Source: Pseudomonadota bacterium
GTDB lineage: Bacteria; Desulfobacterota; Binatia; Binatales; Binataceae
Reading direction: 5' to 3'
NCBI GenBank assembly: GCA_021325025.1
Contig: JAJPHZ010000030.1
Coordinates: 45,121-109,120 of the forward strand
Length of the DNA: 64,000 nucleotides
Shown here: positions 36,179 through 45,713 of the stretch, in pieces
How the letters are laid out: each line of letters begins with the position of its first letter
Numbering within the stretch: the first letter of the stretch is position 1
Position numbers and translations under genes: made by a program
Notes under the pieces: model-generated
What the model was told of the DNA's origin: nothing
The model's database searches: none
Seen by the model: only the letters and a program-made list of their open reading frames with translations

Positions 36179-37294
36179 CTATGCTCCCAGGTGATAAAGC
36201 CGGGCGGCGTTTTCGAACACCATTTTCCTGGTGACCTCCTCCGGCACTCCTTCGAAATCGGCCTTGATCACCTCGCGCGAGCGCGGCCAGGTCGAGTCGG
36301 AGTGCGGAAAATCGGAGCCCCACATGTAATTGTTCTCGCCGAAGAACTTGAAGGTGGCGGGACCAACCGGATCATCCAGGAAAGTCGCCCACACCTGCCG
36401 CTTGAAATATTCGCTGGGTTTAAGCGTGAGCTTCGCATAGGTTCCGATCTTGCTGTACTTGTCCCAGGCGTGATCGAGCCGATAGAGAAAATGCGGCAGC
36501 CATCCGGTATCGTTTTCCGCCGACACCAGGCGCAGTTTGGGAAACCGCTCCAGCACTCCGCCGATAATAATGTCGGCGAAGGTCTGCTGCACTTCGGAAA
36601 TCAGAAACATATAGTTGAGCACGACATTGGTCCGCTCCAGCGGCTTGGGCTTCTCGCCCGGTTTGGGCAGATTTCTCCGGCCGCTGATGACGTGCAGCGA
36701 AATCGGGATTTGCAACTCGCTCGCCGCCTGCCAGAACGGATCGTACATGGGAAGACGGTAGGGCTTGTCCTCGGGCGGCGCGCCGCTGATCTGCGCCCCC
36801 GCCAGGCCCAGTTTGGCGGCGCGCTGCAGTTCCCGGACGGCGGCGTCAACGTCCTCGGTGGGGATCATCGCGATGCCGGCCAGGCGTTTGCGGTTGTAGT
36901 TGCAGTACTCGGCCAGCCAGTCGTTGTAAGCCGAAAAACAGACTTGCTGAAGTTCCAGGTCGGGCAGCGCGAACAGCGGCAGGCCGAGGCTGGTGTAGAG
37001 CACCTCACCCTCGACTCCGTCGATGTCCTGGTCCTTAAGCCGCTCAGCCGGATCCCATCCGCTGGGACGAACCGCCTCGTATCCGGTCTTCCAGTGCCTG
37101 GCGAGTTCCTCGCCGCTCTTGCCGCTGGCGCTGATGCCGCCCACCGGGAATGGCGTGATACCCGGGGCAAACAAAAACGCGGTTGAACCCCGCATCTCGA
37201 TATGAGGCGCAACGTCCCGGTATTTGCGATCTAGCCGCGAGGTCCACAGATCGGCGGGCTCCACGGTATGCGAATCCGCTGACAGTACATGCAT
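36179..37294 (-). CDS. Amidohydrolase 2 (PF04909) family protein
   Basis: The 371-residue protein starts at MHVLSADSHTVEP, with GGAGG upstream, not at an earlier in-frame codon. It carries ADSH, ISLHVISG, WGSDFPHSDSTWP and FENAARLYHL. These form the metal site and C-terminus of ACMSD/2-pyrone-dicarboxylate-lactonase-like enzymes. The block SGKSGEELARHWK through GWDPAERLKDQDIDG is shared with the gene at 51640. Substrates in this group are often aromatic-derived acids or lactones. Confidence 0.87.
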   Translation of the reverse strand: MHVLSADSHTVEPADLWTSRLDRKYRDVAPHIEMRGSTAFLFAPGITPFPVGGISASGKSGEELARHWKTGYEAVRPSGWDPAERLKDQDIDGVEGEVLYTSLGLPLFALPDLELQQVCFSAYNDWLAEYCNYNRKRLAGIAMIPTEDVDAAVRELQRAAKLGLAGAQISGAPPEDKPYRLPMYDPFWQAASELQIPISLHVISGRRNLPKPGEKPKPLERTNVVLNYMFLISEVQQTFADIIIGGVLERFPKLRLVSAENDTGWLPHFLYRLDHAWDKYSKIGTYAKLTLKPSEYFKRQVWATFLDDPVGPATFKFFGENNYMWGSDFPHSDSTWPRSREVIKADFEGVPEEVTRKMVFENAARLYHLGA

Positions 37295-37534
37295 CGGAGC
37301 AACCTCCGCCACAATTGGTGGTTTCAACCCGATTTCGAGGGAACTTCCTGAGGGGTCGATTAGCACCCGCGCCCGCGCAAAGCAACGCAACGGCGCATCA
37401 CGCAACCCTGTTTGGAATCGGCTGCAAGAACTGCAAGGCGAAGCGCCAAACCGCGGCGCCGGAAACTTTATTTGTCGCGTCGATATCCGCTATAGGATGG
37501 TTGGTGTCGCGACCGCCGCTGCCGGAGGTGTGCA

Positions 37535-38923
37535 ATGCGTGTTCAGAAATTTGAGCCGATGACAAAGAATTTCGCCACGTTCGACTGCGACGCTCACGTC
37601 TCCGAGCCGCCCTGGCTATGGGAGCGCGCCAGGGACAGCCTCAGCCGGCGCGAGTTGAAGGCTTTGGAAGACACGATGTGGTACGACTCCGAAAGCCGCC
37701 AGCTAATCGTCAACCGCAAGGCCGGCAAGGGAGCGATTACATGGCAGCCGATCGGCGGTACGGCCGGCACGCTCAACCTGCTGTCGGTGGCCGGTCCCGG
37801 TCTCAAACATGATGTCCAGCGTACCCTCAATGTCCGCAACCTTCGCCGGAATACCGCGCTCACCCAGGAGCAGGCGGCCTATCTCGACCATCGCGGCGCT
37901 TACGAACCCAAGCCGCGCCTGCGCGACATGGACATCCAAGGCATCGACCAGGTGATGATCATTCCCAGCGATATCGATACCTATCCCTGGCTGGATAACG
38001 ATATCGGCGCCAAGGCGATGTGCAAGGCCTACAACGATTGGGCATATGAGTACTGCCAGGAGAACCCGCAGCGCCTTTATTTTGCGGCGCTGCTGCCTCT
38101 GCAAAATCCGAAGTTCGCCGTGCAAGAGGTCTATCGCGTGGCCGGCAGGGGATGCCGCGTTGCGTTGGTTCGGCCGATCGATGCGATGGGCAATTACCCC
38201 ATTCAGCCCAAGTACGATCCGGTGTGGAAAGCGATGGAAGAGACCGGGCTGGTTTACGGTACCCATCCGTTTCCCGCCTACGGATCTTTGAAGCCCGCCG
38301 CCTACACCGAGCAGCATTCGGGCGCGGAATTGATCGAATTGACCATGGTGACATCGGGCGTGACGCAACTATTCCTGAGCAACGTCCAGAATTTCCAGGC
38401 CGAGGCGTCATTGTGGGTCACGATGGTCCTGATGTCGGGATTCTTCGAGCGCTTTCCCAAAATCAGAGCAGCGGTCTTCGAGGCCTCCTCGACCTGGCTC
38501 AGCTTTTTGCTTGACGAATGTGACAAGGCCTATCGGCTCTATCGCAATGACCGCCGGCGCTATCCGCTTAAACGAATGCCGAGCGAAACCTTCTTCGAGC
38601 ATTGCGTCACCGGGTTTGAAGGCGACGAGGCTCCACCCTCGCGCCTGCCGGATTTCTATGGCGATATCCTGGCGTGGTCTTCCGACGTCTACCATCACGA
38701 CGGCGACGACGCCTGGCGGGCGATTGAGACCATGCGCAAATGCGAACTGCCGGAGTCCTATCAGGTCAAATTCCTCGGCGAAAATGCGCGCCGCCTCTAC
38801 CGGATCGAGCCGCCGGCCGACTTTATCCGCGCGCGGGTCACCGAAATTGAGCGTCCTGACTGGTGGCCAACCGAGGACGAGGTGCAGCGGGCGCTGCGGC
38901 CCGAGGCCGCCTTGCGGCGCTGA
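37535..38923 (+). CDS. Amidohydrolase 2 (PF04909) family protein, long form
   Basis: The 462-residue member of the same superfamily has FDCDAHVSEPPWLWERAR (about 16-33) and GTHPFPAYG. WSSDVYHHDGDDAWRAIE replaces the SD(Y/F)PH motif, and ENARRLYRIEPP ends the barrel. The loop at about 40-120 is longer than in the other three. It is divergent from the amidohydrolase at 36179 (240 bases between starts) and precedes the D-aminoacylase-like gene. The substrate is unknown. Confidence 0.87.
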   Translation: MRVQKFEPMTKNFATFDCDAHVSEPPWLWERARDSLSRRELKALEDTMWYDSESRQLIVNRKAGKGAITWQPIGGTAGTLNLLSVAGPGLKHDVQRTLNVRNLRRNTALTQEQAAYLDHRGAYEPKPRLRDMDIQGIDQVMIIPSDIDTYPWLDNDIGAKAMCKAYNDWAYEYCQENPQRLYFAALLPLQNPKFAVQEVYRVAGRGCRVALVRPIDAMGNYPIQPKYDPVWKAMEETGLVYGTHPFPAYGSLKPAAYTEQHSGAELIELTMVTSGVTQLFLSNVQNFQAEASLWVTMVLMSGFFERFPKIRAAVFEASSTWLSFLLDECDKAYRLYRNDRRRYPLKRMPSETFFEHCVTGFEGDEAPPSRLPDFYGDILAWSSDVYHHDGDDAWRAIETMRKCELPESYQVKFLGENARRLYRIEPPADFIRARVTEIERPDWWPTEDEVQRALRPEAALRR

Positions 38924-39063
38924 CTCGCGGGGCACAAGAGGCGCGCGCCCGTTTCCGTCGGTCCGTGAGATGAAACCGTTTGCCGCGGCAATTGCAGCGT
39001 AGAGCACTGCCGCTTGACATCGTTTTTAACAAAGGTTCAGAGTGCCCTTAAGAGGAGAGCGCC

Positions 39064-40779
39064 ATGCATGACCTCGTGATTCGCAACTGCACCATCGTGG
39101 ACGGCACCGGGCGGCCCCGCTTCAGCGGCGATATCGCGGTTGACGGCGACAAGATCGGCAGCGTGGGCGCCACCGCCGGCGCGGGCCGGCGCGAAATCAA
39201 CGCGGCGGGACTGATCGCGGCGCCCGGATGGGTGGACATTCACAGCCATTACGACGGTCAGGTGGCGTGGGATCCCTATGTCAGTCCCTCGAGTTGGCAC
39301 GGCGTGACCACCGTCATCATGGGCAACTGCGGCGTCGGCTTCGCTCCGGTCAGACGCGGGGCGGAGCAGTTTTTGATCGGTCTGATGGAGGCAGTAGAAG
39401 ACATCCCCGCGGCGACACTGAACGCGGGTATCGATTTCCAATGGGAAACCTTCGGCGAGTACCTCGACTCGCTCTCGCGCATGAAACGCGCGATCGACAT
39501 CGGCGCCCAGGTGCCGCACTGCGCGCTGCGGGTTTACGTGATGGGCGAGCGCGGCGCGGGCAATGAGCCGGCGACTGCCGATGAACTGGCGCGCCTGCGC
39601 GCGGTGGTGCGCGACAGCGTGCGCGCCGGCGCGCTGGGCGCCAGCACCTCGCGCACCCGGGTGCATCGCACGCCCGAGGGCGAATTGGTTCCCGGCACCC
39701 TGGCCGGTATCGACGAAGTGATGGCGATCGGCAGGGGTCTGGGCGACGCCGGCCGCGGCGTGTTCGAGGTCATCTCCGATATGACCGGTGTGGACCGAAG
39801 CATGGAGTGGATGCAGGAGCTGACCAGGGAAACCGGCCTGCCGCTGTCGCTGGCGGCGCTGGGCAACGGTCCGACCGGGCCCGGCGTGCGGCGCCTGTTT
39901 GACTTTATCAAGGGATGCAACGGGCGCGGCGCGCACCTGGTAAGCCAAATCGCGGTGCGGTCGCCCGGGCAGTTGAACGGGCTTGAGGCGTCAACCAATC
40001 CGCTGCTCAATCTGCCCTCGTACAAGCCGATCGCCGATTTGCCGCTCGAACAACGCGTGGCGCGAATGCGCGACCCGCAACTGCGCGCGCAGATTATCGC
40101 CGAGATGCCGGACAAACCAAGCAATGCGTTCGATGTCCCTACCGACGGTTATGCGGGCCTGTTCGTGCTCGGCGACCCGCCCAATTACGAGCCGGGCGCC
40201 GAGCTGAGCCTGGCGGCGATTGCGCAGCGCCAGGGCAGGCCGCCGCATGAGGTTTATTACGATGCGCTGTTGGAGCGCGGCGGACGGGAACTAATCTACC
40301 AGCCGTTCAATTACACCCGTTCCTACAGCCTGGATCCGCTGCTGGACCTGCTGATGCATCCGGTGAGTGTCATCAGTCTGAGCGACGGCGGCGCGCATTG
40401 CGCCCAGATCTGCGACGCGGGCGCGCCCACCTATCTGATCTCGCACTGGGTGCGCGACCGCGGCCGCAATGGCCGCCTGCAACTGGAAGCGGCGGTAAGA
40501 CGCCAGACCCGTGACAACGCGCTGCTTTATGGGTTGGACGATCGCGGCGCACTGCTGGAGGGATTGAAAGCCGACATCAATCTTATCGATTTCGATCGCC
40601 TCAACTTGCGCGCCCCCGAGATCGTCTGCGATTTTCCGGCCGGCGGCAAACGCTTCGTGCAGCGCGCCGAAGGCTACAAGTACACTATCGTCAGCGGTCA
40701 AATCGTCTTCGAGGACGGCCAGGCAACGGGCGCGATGCCCGGTCGGGTAGTCCGCGGCGCGAGTGCCAAGCCGTCCTGA
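39064..40779 (+). CDS. N-acyl-D-amino-acid deacylase-family amidohydrolase
   Basis: The 571-residue protein opens MHDLVIRNCTIVDGTGRP. The metal motif HSHYDGQVAWDP is at about 59-70, and TTVIMGNCGVGFAP follows. The block SYSLDPLLDLLMHPVSVISLSDGGAH is typical of D-aminoacylase-like and amidase-type members. AGGAGAG precedes the ATG. The family hydrolyses N-acyl-D-amino acids, but many soil homologues have other roles. A strong hairpin terminator follows. Confidence 0.87.
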   Translation: MHDLVIRNCTIVDGTGRPRFSGDIAVDGDKIGSVGATAGAGRREINAAGLIAAPGWVDIHSHYDGQVAWDPYVSPSSWHGVTTVIMGNCGVGFAPVRRGAEQFLIGLMEAVEDIPAATLNAGIDFQWETFGEYLDSLSRMKRAIDIGAQVPHCALRVYVMGERGAGNEPATADELARLRAVVRDSVRAGALGASTSRTRVHRTPEGELVPGTLAGIDEVMAIGRGLGDAGRGVFEVISDMTGVDRSMEWMQELTRETGLPLSLAALGNGPTGPGVRRLFDFIKGCNGRGAHLVSQIAVRSPGQLNGLEASTNPLLNLPSYKPIADLPLEQRVARMRDPQLRAQIIAEMPDKPSNAFDVPTDGYAGLFVLGDPPNYEPGAELSLAAIAQRQGRPPHEVYYDALLERGGRELIYQPFNYTRSYSLDPLLDLLMHPVSVISLSDGGAHCAQICDAGAPTYLISHWVRDRGRNGRLQLEAAVRRQTRDNALLYGLDDRGALLEGLKADINLIDFDRLNLRAPEIVCDFPAGGKRFVQRAEGYKYTIVSGQIVFEDGQATGAMPGRVVRGASAKPS

Positions 40780-40808
40780 CGGCACGTGACGGCCGGGCAT
40801 TGGCCATT

Positions 40809-40842
40809 GAAAAAGCGGGCGCCGCACGGCGCCCGCCTCTCT
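40809..40842. terminator. Bidirectional hairpin terminator between convergent genes
   Basis: GCGGGCGCC and GGCGCCCGC pair over a GCAC loop (9 bp). On the left is AAAAA, which reads TTTTT on the minus strand and so terminates the leftward carboxymuconolactone-decarboxylase genes. On the right CTCTCT gives a weaker end for the rightward gene. Confidence 0.75.
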
Positions 40843-40879
40843 GACCACTGCACTTGCTGCCGAATAGGCGCCGCGGCGC

Positions 40880-41410
40880 CTAGCTCGTTTCGCCCGGGGC
40901 CAGCAGGTTGACCTTGCCCGCGTACTCTTCGAGGTCGACTTCGGTGGTCTCCAGCAGGCGCGCGACCATGCCCCAAAAGCCGATCGACAGGATCAGCTCG
41001 ACGATTTCGGTGGGACCCAGATGCTTTTTGAGCGCCTCCAGTGCTTCGCGCGAGCCCTTGACGTTGCCCGCCACTTCGTCCGTGAAGCGCAGCACCGTCC
41101 GCTCCAGGTCGTTGAAGCACGATGCGCCCTGCCAGTTGTCCATCGCGGCAATCTGCGCATCGCTCACGCCCACATGTCTGGCCATCGGCACGTGCTGGGT
41201 CCATTCGTAAACCGAGCGGCTGACCTTGGCGGTGCGCAGGATCGCGATCTCGCGCAGCCTGGGATCCAGCTTGGTCTTCATCACCAGAGCATTAGCCATC
41301 CTGGCGAACGGTTTGGCGGCCGCGTCCGAATTACCGATCATTCGCGCGACGTTGAGTTTGACCGCCGCCTTGCGCACCGATTCTTCGCTACCGTACGGTA
41401 ACAGGGCCAT
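40880..41410 (-). CDS. Carboxymuconolactone decarboxylase-family protein (copy A)
   Basis: 176 residues starting MALLPYG with GGAGAGG upstream. The family core LDPRLREIAILRTAKVSRSVYEWTQHVPMARHVGVSDAQIAAM (about 66-108) resembles CMD and AhpD-like proteins. The CxxC of AhpD is absent. One Cys lies at GASCFNDLE. The downstream VEIILSIGFWGMVARLLE-type helix is conserved. The next copy lies 23 bases away on the same strand. The role may be aromatic acid degradation or antioxidant defence. Confidence 0.9.
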   Translation of the reverse strand: MALLPYGSEESVRKAAVKLNVARMIGNSDAAAKPFARMANALVMKTKLDPRLREIAILRTAKVSRSVYEWTQHVPMARHVGVSDAQIAAMDNWQGASCFNDLERTVLRFTDEVAGNVKGSREALEALKKHLGPTEIVELILSIGFWGMVARLLETTEVDLEEYAGKVNLLAPGETS

Positions 41411-41433
41411 TTCCCTCTCCTTTTCGCCCGGCT

Positions 41434-41982
41434 TCAGCGATTGGCTGCCAGCAGGTTGACCTTGCCGGCAAAATCCTCGAGGTCGACTTCGGTGGTTTCC
41501 AGCAATCGCGCGACCATGCCCCAAAAGCCGATCGACAGGATCAGCTCGACGATCTCGGCCGGACTCAAATCCTTTTTAAGCGCCTCCAGTACTTCGCGCG
41601 AGCCCTTGACATTGCCTGCCACCTCATCGGTGAAGCGCAGCACCTTGCGTTCCAACTCGTTGAAGCACGAGGCGCTCTGCCAGTTGTCCATCGCCGCAAT
41701 CTGCGCATCGCTCACGCCCACATGCCTGGCCATCGGCACGTGCTGGGTCCATTCGTATACCGAGCGCGTAACCTTGGCGGTGCGCAGGATCGCGATCTCG
41801 CGCAGCCTGGGGTCCAGCTTGGCCTTGCCGATCAGCGCTCCGCCGAGTTGATTGAAATATTTGAAGACGGCGTTGGAGTTCGCGATCATCCGCGCCACGT
41901 TGAGCTTGATCGGACCGCTGTTCAAAAGCTCGAGCGTTTCTTCCGTTGCGGCGCCCTGGTCGCCATAAGGCAGTAAAGCCAT
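41434..41982 (-). CDS. Carboxymuconolactone decarboxylase-family protein (copy B)
   Basis: 182 residues, very similar to copy A from LDPRLREIAILRTAK to the C-terminus (VDLEDFAGKVNLLA). The ATG at 41982 has GGGAGG upstream. Its N-terminal quarter differs (TEETLELLNSGPIK, NSNAVFKYFNQLGGALIGKA), so the copies have begun to diverge. It is probably from a tandem duplication. A heteromeric enzyme is possible. Confidence 0.9.
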   Translation of the reverse strand: MALLPYGDQGAATEETLELLNSGPIKLNVARMIANSNAVFKYFNQLGGALIGKAKLDPRLREIAILRTAKVTRSVYEWTQHVPMARHVGVSDAQIAAMDNWQSASCFNELERKVLRFTDEVAGNVKGSREVLEALKKDLSPAEIVELILSIGFWGMVARLLETTEVDLEDFAGKVNLLAANR

Positions 41983-42097
41983 CTGAGCATCCTCCCGTTT
42001 CTGGGCGGTTGACGAACCGCTCGACAACCAACACCTTGGGGAATCGGTTTGCGCAGGCTACCATCGGCGCTCGCGCGGGCGCAAACCCGGTGGACGA

Positions 42098-42721
42098 TCA
42101 GGACTCGATGCGCGGAGTAGCGCGGTAGCGCAGCCACAGCGGGTAGAGTGCGGCGATCAGCACGGCAACGCCGACCATCAGCCACGGGCCCGCCGAATGG
42201 AGTTGGCGGGCGAAGACCTCCCATTGATCGCCGAGGACAAATCCCAGGTAGGTGACGGTCGCACACCACACCGCAGCGCCCGACACGTTCCATCCAAAGA
42301 ACCGCCAGAATGGCATCCGCAACGCACCCGCCATCGGGCCCGCGATAAAGCGCAGGCCGGCGATAAACCGGGCCAGGAAGATGGTTTTGTTGCCGTGCGC
42401 GTCGAAGAAGGACTTGAATCGCAAGTAGCGCCATCGCAGCCAACTGGAGGAGCCGGCCACGCGCACCAGCACCTGGCGCCCACCCGTGCGCCCCAGCATG
42501 TAGCCGAAGTTATCCCCCACCACCGCGCTGACAAAGGCGACCAGCAGCACGGCCTTGAGGCTCAGGATATCGCGCCCGGCCAGGAAGCCCGCGGCCAGCA
42601 CCACCGATTCCTCTGGCACCGGCAGTCCGAGATTGCCCACGAACACGCAGACGAAGATGCCGATGTAGCCCCAGGTTTCCAGAACCTGGGCGATGCTATG
42701 AGGATCCAACGAATGATGCAT
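42098..42721 (-). CDS. DedA-family membrane protein (second of two)
   Basis: About 207 residues with the DedA core: GNLGLPVPEESVVLAAGFLAG, FVSAVVGDNFGYMLGRTGG, FLARFIAGLRFIAGPMAGALRM and a C-terminal hydrophobic pair. DedA proteins translocate undecaprenyl phosphate or phospholipids. A GTG seven codons upstream is also possible. It stands alone on the minus strand after the alcohol dehydrogenase. Confidence 0.9.
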   Translation of the reverse strand: MHHSLDPHSIAQVLETWGYIGIFVCVFVGNLGLPVPEESVVLAAGFLAGRDILSLKAVLLVAFVSAVVGDNFGYMLGRTGGRQVLVRVAGSSSWLRWRYLRFKSFFDAHGNKTIFLARFIAGLRFIAGPMAGALRMPFWRFFGWNVSGAAVWCATVTYLGFVLGDQWEVFARQLHSAGPWLMVGVAVLIAALYPLWLRYRATPRIES

Positions 42722-42824
42722 CGCGGCGGCCTTGCTGCCCACCTCCCCTGCCCCAGCCCGTCAAGGCTGCCACTATATCACGGCCGGCCGTGCACAACCA
42801 TCGCGGATTCGCCATCGGCCGCCG

Positions 42825-43844
42825 CTAACGCGGAAATTCGATCAGCACCTTGGCCTGACTGGTGGGCTTGCGTAGCGCCTCGAAAGCGGCAGGCACCTGC
42901 TCCAGCCCGATGACGTCGGTAATCAGCGGGTCGGCGTTGATCCGGCCCGTGGCCAGCGCTTGGATCGTCTCTTCGAAATCCGAGCGCGTGTAAGCCAGCG
43001 CGAAATTGATGCTGACCTCCTTGAAGATGAAATGCAGCGGCATGATCTGGTCGGGCTCCATGCAAACCCCGATCACCACCACCTGGCCGCACTTGTCGAC
43101 CAGGCTGACCGCTTCATTGAGCGTGGACTTGACCCCGATACATTCGAACACCACTTCGGGCAGCCTGCCGCACAGCTCCCTGACCTTGGCACCCGGATTG
43201 TACTCGCGCGGATTAACCACCGCGCTGGCGCCCAGCCGCAGCGCAAGTTCGCGCCGGCCCGGCGCGATTTCTGATACCACCACCGGGTCCGCGCCCTTGG
43301 CCTTGCACCACAGCATCGTGGCAAGGCCCACCGGCCCGGCGCCCATCACGATAGACGGAGTGCCCGGCTTGATGCGTGAGCGGTTGACGCCGTGCAATCC
43401 CACCGACAACGGCTCAACCAGCGCGCCCTGGCGCGAGTTGAGCCGCGCGGGCAGCTTGAGCAGGCTGGCCGCGGGGCAGGCAACATATTCGGCATACGCG
43501 CCGGGCAGCGGCCCCAGTCCTATCGATTTCAGCTTCTCACAGTGATAACCCTGCCCGCGCCGGCAGTGATCGCATACTCCGCACGAACTGAACGGCACCG
43601 CCGCGACCCGCTCACCGGCCGCGTAACCGCTTACCTCCGGGCCGATTTCGCTGATCTCCCCGCAGAACTCGTGACCGAGCACACAATCGGGCTTGAGGCC
43701 CAGGCCGAATTGCACGGCGTGCAGGTCGGAGCCGCAAATCCCGCAATCGTGGACTTTAAGCAGCACTTCGCCCGCGCCCGGAACGGGTTTGGGCAAGTCG
43801 GCGAGTGCGAGCTGATTGGGGCCTTTATAGAGGACGGCTTTCAT
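42825..43844 (-). CDS. Zinc-dependent alcohol dehydrogenase (MDR family)
   Basis: The 339-residue medium-chain dehydrogenase has the catalytic-zinc residues CGICGSD and GHEFCGE. The four structural Cys are in CGVCDHCRRGQGYHC (about 87-101), and the NAD motif is VMGAGPVGLAT. It resembles sorbitol/threonine/butanediol dehydrogenases, but the substrate is not evident. Its start overlaps the glyoxalase I stop by ATGA, so the two are translated together. Confidence 0.92.
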   Translation of the reverse strand: MKAVLYKGPNQLALADLPKPVPGAGEVLLKVHDCGICGSDLHAVQFGLGLKPDCVLGHEFCGEISEIGPEVSGYAAGERVAAVPFSSCGVCDHCRRGQGYHCEKLKSIGLGPLPGAYAEYVACPAASLLKLPARLNSRQGALVEPLSVGLHGVNRSRIKPGTPSIVMGAGPVGLATMLWCKAKGADPVVVSEIAPGRRELALRLGASAVVNPREYNPGAKVRELCGRLPEVVFECIGVKSTLNEAVSLVDKCGQVVVIGVCMEPDQIMPLHFIFKEVSINFALAYTRSDFEETIQALATGRINADPLITDVIGLEQVPAAFEALRKPTSQAKVLIEFPR

Positions 43845-44239
43845 GCGTCGCCTCCGGCACGATCCTCGACCAGTTCGATCCGGTAGCCATTGGGATCCTC
43901 GATAAACGCAATCACCGACTTGCCGTGCGCCATCGGACCGGGCTCGCGCACCACTTTGACGCCCTTGGCGCGCAGGTCCGCGCAGGTCTGGTAGACGTCG
44001 TCCACGCCGATCGCCAGATGGCCGAACGCGTCGCCAAGCTGATACTGATGCTTGCCCCAGTTGTAGGTAAGCTCGATCACCGCACTGTCGCGAATTCCGC
44101 CGTAGCCGACGAAGGCCAGCGTAAATTCGCCGCCCGGATAGTCGTTTTTGCGCAGCAGCTTCATCCCCAACTTGTCGCAATAAAACTGCAGCGACTCGTC
44201 CAGGTCATTGACCCGTATCATGGTATGCATCAGGCGCAT
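43841..44239 (-). CDS. gloA: Lactoylglutathione lyase (glyoxalase I)
   Basis: 132 residues. His5, Glu56, His74 and Glu122 occupy the positions of the four metal ligands known for the E. coli enzyme. MRLMHTMIRVNDLDESLQFY and FGHLAIGVDDVYQTCADLRA are strongly conserved. It isomerises the hemithioacetal of methylglyoxal, usually with Ni or Zn. The adjacent dehydrogenase may reduce a related aldehyde. Confidence 0.9.
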   Translation of the reverse strand: MRLMHTMIRVNDLDESLQFYCDKLGMKLLRKNDYPGGEFTLAFVGYGGIRDSAVIELTYNWGKHQYQLGDAFGHLAIGVDDVYQTCADLRAKGVKVVREPGPMAHGKSVIAFIEDPNGYRIELVEDRAGGDA

Positions 44240-44438
44240 TCGTCAGTCCTCCGTTGGCCAGCCGAAATGCTGCGGGCGCACCGCCGTTTTCCGCTTACAG
44301 ACCATAGCTTGCGGCGTCGCGCCGCCGCAATGTATGCGGCGCGCGAAAAATACGCGCCCGCGCTTTGCTCCGGGGCACAATGATGCAAAAACTAGGTCGC
44401 ATCAACCGCCTCTCTCAGAGAGGTTTGGAAAGGGCGCA

Positions 44439-45671
44439 ATGGCCGCAGACAGGAATCTGGTACCGCACAACTTCGGCCCCTTGCAGGGGGTGCGCATCGT
44501 CTCCTGCGGGACCGGCATCGCGCAGCCGTTCGCCGCCGCACTGGCGGCGGAGATGGGCGCCGAGGTGATCCATGTCGAGCAGCCGGCGGCGGGCGACCCG
44601 TATCGCGCGTCGGGACTGAAGCTCGGCGCCGACGGCGCCGGGGTCGGCTCGAATTGGATCCAGGAGCGCCGCAACATGTTCTGCGTGACGCTCGACCCCG
44701 CCCAACCCCGCGGCCGCGAATTGCTGATGCGGTTGCTGGCGCGCGCCGAGATCTGGATGGAAAACGCGCCGCCCGGTGCGATGGCGGACATCGGGTTGAG
44801 CGACGCCGAGGTGCTGCAGCGCCACCCGCGTCTGGTAATCGCGCACGTCTCCGGCCGTGGTCAGAGCGATACTGATTACCTCGACGGCAGCGGCCACGAC
44901 GCTATTGCCCAGGCCTTTGGCGGGTTGATGGCGAACATCGGCTTTCCCGACCCGCAGCCGCCGGGCCGCGCGATGCCCTCGATCGCCGACTACCTGACCG
45001 CGCTATGTGCGTTGTGGTCCTCGCTGGCCGCGCTCATCCACGCGCGCACTACCGGAGCGGGCCAGTCGATCGACATCGCCAAGTACGAGGTCGTGCACAA
45101 GCATCTGGGTCCTACCATGATCGAGTTCTTCCAGCGCGGCGCCACGCCGCAGCGCTTCGGCAACAAATCCCCCGGCGCACAGCCCCTCGACACCTTCCGC
45201 GCCAAAGACGAATGGCTGATGATCGCGGCGCTGCGCGAACAGTACGGCCGTTTGTGCAAACTGCTCGGCCTGGATCCCATGGAGCCCAAGTGGCAGCACG
45301 CGGCCTGGCACGTCAACTCGCCCGAGGGGCTGGAGTTCGACGCATTGTTCCGGCGATGGGTCGCGCAGCGCACCGCAGACGAGGTGGCGCGCGAACTGGG
45401 TGAGATTGGCGTGCCCTGTTCCAAAATCATGTCGAGCGAAGAATGCGCGCAAAACCCGCACTATCAGGCCCGCGCGATGCACATCGAATGGGAAGACGGT
45501 CAGCTCGGCAAGGTCAAAGGCGTCGGGTTGGTACCCAAGCTGTCAGCAACACCGGGCGAAATCTGGCGCGGCGCGGTGGCACTGGGGCACGACAACGATC
45601 TGGTGTATGGCGAACTGCTTGGGCTTGAGCCGGCGGAGATCGACGACTTGCGCCGCGCCAGAATCATCTAA
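44439..45671 (+). CDS. CaiB/BaiF CoA-transferase family III
   Basis: The 410-residue protein has the usual GVRIVSCGTGIAQPFAAALAAEMGAEVIHVE opening and GSGHDAIAQAFGG (catalytic Asp, about 149-161). The ATG at 44439 has GGAAAGGG upstream. An earlier start is not needed, because the upstream part of the frame carries no family similarity. It stands 42 bases before an SDR gene with the same orientation, so both may be one unit. The acid substrate is unknown. Confidence 0.92.
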   Translation: MAADRNLVPHNFGPLQGVRIVSCGTGIAQPFAAALAAEMGAEVIHVEQPAAGDPYRASGLKLGADGAGVGSNWIQERRNMFCVTLDPAQPRGRELLMRLLARAEIWMENAPPGAMADIGLSDAEVLQRHPRLVIAHVSGRGQSDTDYLDGSGHDAIAQAFGGLMANIGFPDPQPPGRAMPSIADYLTALCALWSSLAALIHARTTGAGQSIDIAKYEVVHKHLGPTMIEFFQRGATPQRFGNKSPGAQPLDTFRAKDEWLMIAALREQYGRLCKLLGLDPMEPKWQHAAWHVNSPEGLEFDALFRRWVAQRTADEVARELGEIGVPCSKIMSSEECAQNPHYQARAMHIEWEDGQLGKVKGVGLVPKLSATPGEIWRGAVALGHDNDLVYGELLGLEPAEIDDLRRARII

Positions 45672-45713
45672 GCGCCGCCTACCAACTGCGGCGTCGAAAG
45701 GACTGGGTGCACG

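Noticed and set aside
39013..39041. TTGACA before the D-aminoacylase-like gene
   Set aside because: The matching -10 at 17 bases reads TCAGAG, too poor to call a promoter.
42779..42792. CACGGCCGGCCGTG palindrome between DedA and the dehydrogenase
   Set aside because: Self-complementary GC motifs occur by chance in this GC-rich DNA, and it has no loop or T-run.
44401..44416. CCTCTCTCAGAGAGG palindrome before the CoA transferase
   Set aside because: Resembles the repeat arm only partly and lacks the second hairpin. Not counted as a repeat copy.
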